The notes under the pieces are model-generated. The model saw only the letters and a program-made list of their open reading frames with translations, made no database searches and had not been told where the DNA came from. A stretch of DNA of 60,000 nt from Hydractinia symbiolongicarpus. Its lineage: Eukaryota > Cnidaria > Hydrozoa > Anthoathecata > Hydractiniidae. The translations under genes were made by a program, and so were the position numbers. Each line of letters starts with the position of its first letter. Position 1 is the stretch's first letter. Below are positions 12,301 through 22,400 of this stretch, in pieces. The stretch spans positions 16,246,001 through 16,306,000 of the forward strand of contig NC_079876.1 of assembly GCF_029227915.1 (NCBI RefSeq). The letters run 5' to 3'.

Positions 12301-15300
12301 TGAGCAGCTTAACATGGGGTTTTCAACAGATGCAGCTGAAAGTCCTTGGTAAAATGGACTATGTGAACGACACAATGGTATGATTCTTTACCAAACAACA
12401 AGGGATTCTCACCAAATCAACTTGTTTATGGTAAAAATCACAACTATCCCTGCATCCTCACTGATCATTTGCTAGCTATGAATGACAGAGTTTTAAGGAA
12501 AACCGTGGCCCATAACCTTGCTGTAATGCATGCATCACGAAGAGCCTTTATAGCAGCAGAGTCTTCTGAACGTAAACGAAGAGCATTGAGGTATAATGTT
12601 CAGTGTTACAATGATGAGCGATATATCAATGGAGATAGAGTTTTCTATAAGAGGAAAGACAGTAAAAAATGACATGGACCAGGCACTGTAATTGCACAGG
12701 AGAATAAGCAAGTCCTTGTAAAACACGGTGGAAGTTATGTTGCAGTACACATGTGTCGCTTGCAGAAGTTGGACCACGTTTTGCATTCACAAAAACCTTT
12801 ACAAAACACGGAAAGGAGTACTGAAGTGACAACTACACAAGTGAACAATTGCATTCCGCTTGAACGTGATAACGTTTTTGGTGAATGTGTTGGTACAGAT
12901 GATTTTGACAGTAACAAACAACATCAGACGATGTCTCAATGAATGAAACAACAACACAAAAGATATCAACAAATGAAATCACAACCAATCGAAATGTTAG
13001 AAATTCGTCAACAGTCCAAGGAATACCAAAGTTGAAGACAAAAATAATTTACAAGCTAACTCCTGACAGTGAATGGGCAAGGGGATTATCCACAGCAGAG
13101 CAGGAAAAGTGAGCAGAAAAGGAAAAGAAGGCAGACAGTATGGTAGCTGTTTAAATGTCCAAAATGAAGACACAGGTGAAATAAATTGGTTAGATTTTAA
13201 AAGATGTGTGAGTGACTGGCAACCTGTTGTTGAGCAAACGAAACTGAAGAAATACAATTATCGACTTAAGCAACTGTTACAGATGAGGTCCTAAATGCAA
13301 AGTATAAAGAATTAGGCAATTGGGAAGACAACAAAGTTTTCTCCAACATAGAAGAAAAGGGTCAATATACAATATCCACAAGATGGGTGGTCACAACAAA
13401 GAATATAGAGGGCTACAAAACAGTTAGAGCTCGTTTGGTCAAAGAGGTTTCGAAGAAGAAGAGGTCAAAAATCTGACTAAGGACTCCCCAGCTTTTTCAA
13501 AAGAAAGTCTTTGCTTTGTAATTATGATGTTAGCAACCTATGAATGGAAATGTCACACCTTAGATGTCAAGGACGGCATTTCTTCAAGGCAACCAGATTG
13601 ACAGAGAGGTTATCATAAAGCCCCCAAAGGAAGCAAATACAACAGGTGTGTTATTGAAGATATTATTTTGGTTTGTCTGTTCAGTATTCATATTACTGTG
13701 GAAAGTTTATCATTTCTTGAACATGATAGTTTAGTAGGCGACGTTTCAGAAGATCCTTCTCCCATGTATTTATATAATTGCAGAAAAATTAATCAATCAG
13801 AAACGAGCTGATAATTACAGTTAATTACGATAATTAACATTTTTGGACCCAGATGTAGGTATCTGCTTCTTCTGTAGGGCTGGTAACCAAATTTTAGGAA
13901 GTTGATAGGAGATGCTGTTTATGTGTTTGTTACGTTCTACACTGTTGATGGTTTCTTTAATTTTCCTGGCCGTTGTTCTGGATTTTCTGTCAATGACAAC
14001 GGGTGTGTGTTTGGAAATTAAATAAAGTTGTATTTGGCCTTGCTGATGCTTCAAAGCTTGGTAACTACGTGTGAAGGAAGAGCTAATCGGCTTGGGGTTG
14101 AGAATGTCTTTATATGATGAAGCATTATTTTATTGGATTAAAGATGACTGCTGCTAAGGATTGATTGTAATACATGTTGATGATTTTCTATGGGGAGGAT
14201 CCCATGATTTTCAAGTGAAGGTCATTTCGCCTATCAGAGAAACTTTTCTCATTGGATCTGAAGATTACTCCAATTTTAAATATGTTGGTGTCAATATTAA
14301 CTATGACCAAAAGAACTATGTGGCAGGTATGGAACTGGTCAAGATGCAAAACACAACAGACAGACATCGACAACTATCACATGAAGTGAAACAACTATCA
14401 AACTTCCGATGCATATGTGGGCAACTAAACCGGATGTCATCGCAATCAAGGCCTGGCATTTCATTTGATGTGTGCCAGCTGCAGTATTTGTGCAGTAGTT
14501 GATGATGTCATGAGAGCCAATAAAGTGGTAAAAAAGTTGAAATTAGATCCCAACATTTCCTTGAAATTTGGGAAGCTTACGCTTCCATTACAACTGATCT
14601 TATATTCTGATGCTTCATTTGGGCACTTTCAAAGTGGGATTTTTATTTTCCGGAAAGGTGTTGAGAATCTTATGGCACCTATCACATGGCAGTCTAAAAA
14701 GATTAAGAGAGTTGTGCGTAGCACTCTTGCTGCTGAGACACTAGCTTTTGTTAATGGTATTGATACATGCATATGGGTAAAGAATGTGATAAATGAATGT
14801 GTTGAATACAAATCTAGAAGGCATGTCATGTCATACAGGTAACAAATCATTGTTTGAAGCTGCCCATTCAACAAAGTCTTTGAACTTTTGACCCATTGGT
14901 CAGAGTACATTCTTACAACAAAAAATTCTTAAAGAAAATATTTTCACAACAAGGAACTTAATATTCAAAGGAAAGTTTAGCTCTAAAAGTTAAAATGGCT
15001 AAACAATCGTGATACACCTAAATCCATTTTTGTACCAGATACTCTAAACAACACAATTTTATACCAGATACTCTAAACAAAAAAAATCCAATCAGTTTCT
15101 TACTTCGATTACTAAACTTCACTTCATCCCAAAGAGAACCAATTGAAAATGTATACAATTGTCTGATACATTTCCAATCAGTTCTCTTTGTGACTTTGGA
15201 AAAATATTTCTGACAGCAATATTAACTTTATATACTCGTTTGACAACACAGTTTTGCTTTTTACATTTTAGATTCGAAATATTCATATTCGAATGCAATA

Positions 15301-16451
15301 GTTTTTTATAAAGGGAAGCAACCTCGGTCCCAGAATACAAAAATGGAAAATATAGAAGAACAAATAAGCTTTAAGCTAACCTCATGATAAGTAAATATTG
15401 GCATGCCTTCTTTGAGAACTTTATTCAGGATTAATTTGGAGAAGAGACAACCCAAGAAACATAAGAAAATGATCCATGATTTTTGTGCCATGGCCTCATC
15501 ATGCACACACACACACAAGGTATAATAACATAAAGATAAATTATTGAATTACAGTTGCATTTTTGCATTGTTTACATTTTTGTAGTGTGTGTATAAGACA
15601 GGAAAGTCGGTAAAAACAACTGTTAATGTTACAAAGAATTTAATACCTTGTGAGGTGCTCTTCTTTTGACAATTCTTAAAGACTTTAAATTATTACCAAA
15701 TCGCACTTGAAAATTATGCACAGGTTTTGTTGCATTAGTTTGAACAAGTATACCAGTCAATGTAACCTCCATGCCAAAATCATATCTTAAGAACTCTCCA
15801 GCTGATGAACACCAAGAGTTAGAAGAATATAAGTTTGGTGACAACACTGTGGTGGTACCATTCATTTTCGGATTAAAGTCTGATTTCATCAAAGATGAAC
15901 ATGCTAAATAAAGATAACAAATGTTGAAAACAAAAACAACTAAACAAGCCAATTTAATAGAATTGAAATGTATGCAATGCCTATAAAGTACTTGTCATCT
16001 AATAAAATATAGTACGAAAAATCTGTTAGTATTTCGCTAAATTATTAATGGAACCGTTAGCAATGATTTATATATAGACTCTACAGATCTAAAATAATTT
16101 TAGAAATTCAGTCTAAAACAAACACCTATTTTGTCTATATACTTATTCAGGTTAAGCATTATGTACATAGGGATGACGTACTCAAGCCGAGTTTATAGCT
16201 GTGTGCAAATTAAAATATTTTAATCTCTAGATTTGGTGAAACCTGGCACCATAGAAGAATGCAGAAATCAAAGATATTATAACACATAAAGGAGATGAAA
16301 ATTTTGAACATTGCAGCAAAGCGCAATGAAATACTCAACCTGTTAAGTTTTAGGGTTAAATCATAGAGGTTTTGTTCCTCCAAAGTTACTCCCAAGAAGA
16401 CAGTTAAACTTCCTTTTGGCAGGAGACACAAACACAGTGAAGAAAAAAAAG

Positions 16452-16485
<34 letters not shown>

Positions 16486-19400
16486 CAAAAGATTTCACAA
16501 TACCAACCTTGACACCAAACGGTTTCGCCCCAAAGCCTCAACCAAGGGGTGTCAGGATTCCAGGCAGTCTTGGTCATAAATGGCGTGCGATCGCACGCGC
16601 ACACCTCCTCACACGGCATGTGAAATTCGGGCGTGCTCTTTATCACACGCCTCGTTCTACTTCGTACACACGCCAAGCAGAACTGAGCTATTTTAGATTA
16701 ATCCCTTACCCAAACTTTACCCAATACATAATTGTTCTTCCGCGTTAGAATGTATCTCTAAAATGTATTTCTATTAAATACCCACCTTCATTAAAATTGC
16801 TGACGTGCGATACATTTCAAATGTTTTGCGTTGGCATTGCGTCGATAATATTTTTTTTGTTTTTCAGCTGGCAAAAAAGTTCTTCATTACCCTTGTATTG
16901 ATCTCCTTAAGACGATGACAAATGGAAATGCTATTTACGAACCGAAGGTCAGGGCATTATTAAGTTGAATATCGCAGATGTCGCCGGTGATATGCTTCAA
17001 AAATGCTTGTCACAGGCACAGTTTAATGCAAAGCAGAACTGTACAGGAAACTCAATTGAGAGTCTTCGCAGAACATTTCTTCTCACCAAACCGAGGGCAG
17101 GGCTTAATTATGGCCTGCTCTGTCAAGTGGGAGAGAGAACTTCTGGACTTCTTTTTAATACGATATACATTCTTGTCGATCATTATTACGAATCGAAAGG
17201 CACCGCAATTTTTCTGCTGCTTGAATAATTTTTAGTTAGTGACATGTTCATTTTATGTTTACTTTCTTTTTTTTTCGTGAGTTGAATTAACAAATTTATT
17301 TGATCCATCAGTTTCGAATGAAATAAACCACCCGTCGATCAAAGATCAAACAACCGTTTTTTTGTCTTTCAAGAGTGGAAAGCGCTGCGATTCACCATCA
17401 ATAATTTTTACAAAAATGTGAAGGCATCGACAGTTTGGGAAAAAATGATGGTGTAAGAGAAACAGGAATTTCCCAACATTCTACTCGTCGTCGAACTGGT
17501 GCTTTGTCTTTCCAGCTCAAATTCATCCGTGGAGCGTGTGTTTAGTACACTAACGATTTTATTGTCGGATCAAGTCATTGTTAATTGCTGGGAATAACTC
17601 CCTGTGGAGTGATGGAAAGAAAGAAGAAATTTTGAACAGCGCAGTCGATTCATACATGCAGAAGAGGAGGTTTGGCAGCATGGAGACACCTGTTCTAGTA
17701 ACAGGTATGGATCACGATACACGCAAGAGCGACAATGAAGAGAGTAACGAGAGTAGTGATAGTTATGAAACAGACAGCGATGTATAAAAAATCTTTTAGT
17801 TCGTTAAAAATATATACCAAAACTTATTTATAGAGACAACAGCACGCGGGTTTCATTTTTAAAATTGTTTAAATAACACTTGCATCCATTAAATCCATGA
17901 TAAAATGTCTATTCCGCCTGTAAGTGCATATTTGCAGACTTGCTTTATCCGTGCTCCGTCGGCGTTCACCTCTGCATTAGTTAAGAACCGCATGGCTGGA
18001 TTTCTTGGTAAGACCTGGTTACCAACGACGACGGGGCCAGGCAAAAGAGATTTATGTCTACGTAGTTCTTTTAACTAAGTCAGGAGTCAGTGAATTAGCT
18101 AGGATTGGCAAGTTGGCTATGAATAGACTTGCTTATGGATTAAAAGGACCAGGATTATTCAATAATTCTTAGATCTAAAAGTAATCTATTAACGGAGGTA
18201 CGTGGTTATTCCCGTACCTCACATAATTTAGGTACACGATAGGGCGTAGGAACGCGATTGCGTACCTCAAAATGAGGAGCCTGCATTTACTACTTGGTTG
18301 TTTGGGGTCTGGATCAAAGTTGGTTATTCATTTTTCACATGCTTCATTCAATATGGCAGCTTGTTGTGAACATGGTTTGTAAACATTTTGTTGCTGAAAT
18401 AAATAAGTCAACAAACGAAAAAGAAGCAAATAAAAAGTAAAAAACAATGCTTCAAAAACTCCGCACTGCCGCTCTCCTGAATGTAATAATTGCACGCCAA
18501 AATCATAAGGTAGGCGTGCAATACTGATCGCACGCCTGTATTAGTGTAGCCGTACGTACCACTGCACGCTGGTGCAAATATTCATGACCAAGACTGCCAG
18601 GCGGGGCACCTCTAATCCGAGGTCCACTAAGTGGTCATCAGGAGGCCCTGGAATCCTCCTCTGTCATCAAATGTTCTTTAATCTGTGCAATATATTGGCA
18701 TGTTACAAAATAAACAACTTACTCTCTGAACATCCATATAATTCAACTTTCATACACACAACTATGCTTTGCTCAACTGGGTAGATGCGAACATGATGGG
18801 CTGTAAATGCATTTTGATAAAACCAGTGCCGTTTTGTGTATTTGTTGCCAGGATATGCAAAGTTCTATAAAATACGCCATCTACAATTTTTTTCACGAAA
18901 ACATGGTTGGAATATTAGGGCGAAACTATAAAAATGAGAAATTTGCATTGACACAAAGCACTAATAAAGATAGGGTTAGTCAATCAGAGCATAAAAAGTT
19001 TTAATCAGCCCTAAACCTAAGGAAAAAAGTTATGCTTTGTATGTAAGGGAAAGGCAGCCTATAATAATGATTGTCTATAATAATGATTGACACAAAGTAC
19101 AAAGTACAATAAATATGGGGTTAGTCAATCAGTGCATAAAAACTGTTAAGCAGCCTTAAACCTAAGGAAAAAATTTATGCTTTGTATGTAAGGGAAATGG
19201 TTTTTGTGAAAAATAACTAGTTACTTCACCAAATAAACATGTAGCAATAAATATATGTTAAGTATTTTAGCATTCTTTAAGACATGCTGCATTATACAAT
19301 TTGGTCATACTGATAATAGCGCAGCTAAATTGTTTCATACACATAAGCACACTATCAAAAAGCTCTCCTAAAAAAGAATATACTGAAAAGAATTCAGACT

Positions 19401-22400
19401 TGATGTGCAAAACGTTTTTGAATAAAGTTGAGTTAAAGCAAACAAATAATTTAAGCATGACATAATAAAATAAAATAATTTCTTCAAATAAATAAAGATA
19501 GGTTAAACAATACCACTGCTAAAACAACAGTTGATGTACCATACATCAACAAAATATTTATTTTTATGTGAACATTCAGTATTTCAAGTGGTATTCTTAA
19601 TTTCAATATTAAGGGTACTAAGGTAATTAATTTCAATATTAAGGGTACTAAGGTAATTATTCCTCCATATTTAAATAAATTTTTTAAATTTACTTCAACA
19701 AAGTGCAGGCAAAGTTCAATTCGGAAAGTGTAGACTACCATGATTAACTAGCATGATTAAGCAGCTGGTAGTGTTTTAAAATTTAACATTTTCTATTTGT
19801 AAATATTAAAATCTTCCTTATAGCGAGAATTTATCCTAAATTTACCTTGCAAACAATTAATTTTATATTGGAAAATTATTATTAAAAATAAAATGAGTTA
19901 TTGGTATACCAGAGTTAGTCTTTACTTGTTAACGTTCTTAATGTGTTGCAGGTTATTATAAAAGTTTTGTTTTCAATTTTATTTGGTTAAAAAAATCATG
20001 AGAGAAAATAAAGTGATTCCATTAGTTTATTTAGGAATAGTTGCTAATCTAAAAAGTCACGTTATTATTGTTTTCCGTTTTAAGTTTTAAATGATTGTTG
20101 GGGTCTTTTTAATGAAATTGATAACTAATTATTTTGTGATAATAAACATACAGAGATTTAAAATGTTTTTTAAAGAATTTTTCACAGGTTTTTGTTTGAA
20201 ACTTTCTTTTGCAGTTTTTTTTAATGAAATTAGAATTAATGATCTGTAACAAAAATGTAAAGTTGAATATAGCATAGTTACTTTTGATAACTTATTAACA
20301 TGTGGTAATTTGTTTTAAAATCATCATAACAAATTATACACATTATGGTAATTGATAAGATAATATTGATTTACAATGATGTTATAAGTAAGTAATTTTT
20401 TAAAAGGAAAAATTTTAGTTGTGAGCTTAGATCGCAAGTAATTTTTATTTTTGTAAAAACAATCAGAAAAGGCAAACATTTGTTATTTTAGTTTTGCAAC
20501 ATTATTTATAAAAAAATAATCCAGCTTATTTTTAAATCCAAAATAAAACTTTTGGGACTGGATGAGTGTCTTGTATGTGTGTAAATAGTAAACTTTTTAG
20601 TTAGACCACTGCAAAGTCGAATATTTAATGCTACATGAACAATTAACACATGCAAAAAATACTTAAAAAGAATTTACCCTTCTTTTATTACTACTATCAG
20701 TTATCCTTTCTTCCCACAAGTCAACTAAATTATTTGGATCTGTTATACCATACTTGATGTTCACATTTGCCACCCCTTGCGTATTACCTTGTATCACAAG
20801 ACCAGTAATTGTCATAATTCTTCCCAAATCAATTTGTACGTAAGCATATCTACTGCACCACATGGATGGACTGTTTAATCGAGCATTAGAAATTTTCATA
20901 CCAATGAAAGAAAAATTAGACAAAGTTAATCTGTTATCAGGTATGATACTATTTTCCATTCCGAGTGGTTGCATGCATGGAGCTAAAAATAGTTAAGATA
21001 ACCAAAAAAAGTATAACTAAAAAAAACTTATCCATATAATAATATGATTTTATAATAGCTATGCAGTATGTCTTCTTTTTCAAGATAAGCTGCAAGTTTC
21101 TTTATTTCATTTTGCAATCACATAATTAAAATAATGTTCGAAATTTTTTTGGCAAAATATTCAAGTTTTTTTTGACAATTAAAACAAATGTTAAGAAGTC
21201 AATTTCAATTAAAAGAAAAAGATATAAATTTTGTGTATGTCCAAGAAAAGAGAGAGGTTTTTAAAAAATAAAAGTTTCAGAAATAAATGTGGAAGGTGTG
21301 CAAAAAAGCTTATTTTATTGAAAGAAGTTTTAATTTAAAATAAGGAATCAACAGTTGCTAATATGTTACTTTTTTCGCATACTCTCTTTGCAAATGTTCT
21401 GTTAGCTACCTAATTCTTTTTTCTGAATTTATGGTTCTTATAACTAGCTACCTATAGATTGTCTGATTGTGTTTAAATTATTTTTTGCCATGTCTAGCCT
21501 ATTAGAGGATAATAACAATAGAAACCCTGTACATGGCTGAAAACTATTAACTAATGCTTAGGTTTGTGTTGTGTCTCCCTGAGGGTCAATAGGTATAATT
21601 ATGGGTCAAGTTTCAGGCATTTATCACAAACTGAACTTTCACAAGAAGGCCACATGTATCAATTATTTGATGTGTCTTTTTGTGACAACAGACATCACAG
21701 TGATGCTGTTAGGCAGGCATATTGTAATGCTGAAAATAATGAGCAATCCATTAAAAGACATGCAGGAAATGCTGAAAGACAAGCTGTTGCACGCTAAGCA
21801 CAAAATGATGATTAGGCTGTAATAAACGTGCTCAAGATGTTAAAAGGTAAGCTCTTGCTTAACAAAAGCAAAATCTTGAGTGGTTGCAAATAGAAGACAA
21901 TCAAATGCATGACATGTTGCTGTTGCTAACAAAAATGCACCATATAATATTGAGGAGCTATGGAATGAAAATATACCACTGTCAGGCTTTGAAATAATGC
22001 AATCAAAAATTTATTCCTTTTCCCAGAGCAACTAAGGCAAGGTGTAATCAATATGCTAATCACAAACTAAAAGTCAAGTTAAATTTTAAAAACCAGGCAA
22101 ATTTTTATGTTGGTATATATATTTTTATCTTTCTAACATCAATTTACTTTTCTTAAGTTAAAGTGCAAATCTCCATAATTTTTCTGGCATATTGGAAAAA
22201 GTGGGACGCGGGACGCGGGACCCTGTTAAGTGGGGACGCAGGACACAGGACTCCGGATGCGGGATGCAGGATCCTGGAAAATACATATTTTAACAGTTTC
22301 AAGGGACTCTGTATCGAATGTGTAAAATCAGGACCGTTGGATAGAAAATAAGATAAGTCGATGGTAGTCATTCCCAATGTGTGTTTTAAAAAATATACAC

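Noticed and set aside
16416-16748. 110-codon frame across the (CA)n run
   Set aside because: Produced by the microsatellite (Thr-His repeats) and crossing the hAT terminus; no protein character outside the repeat.
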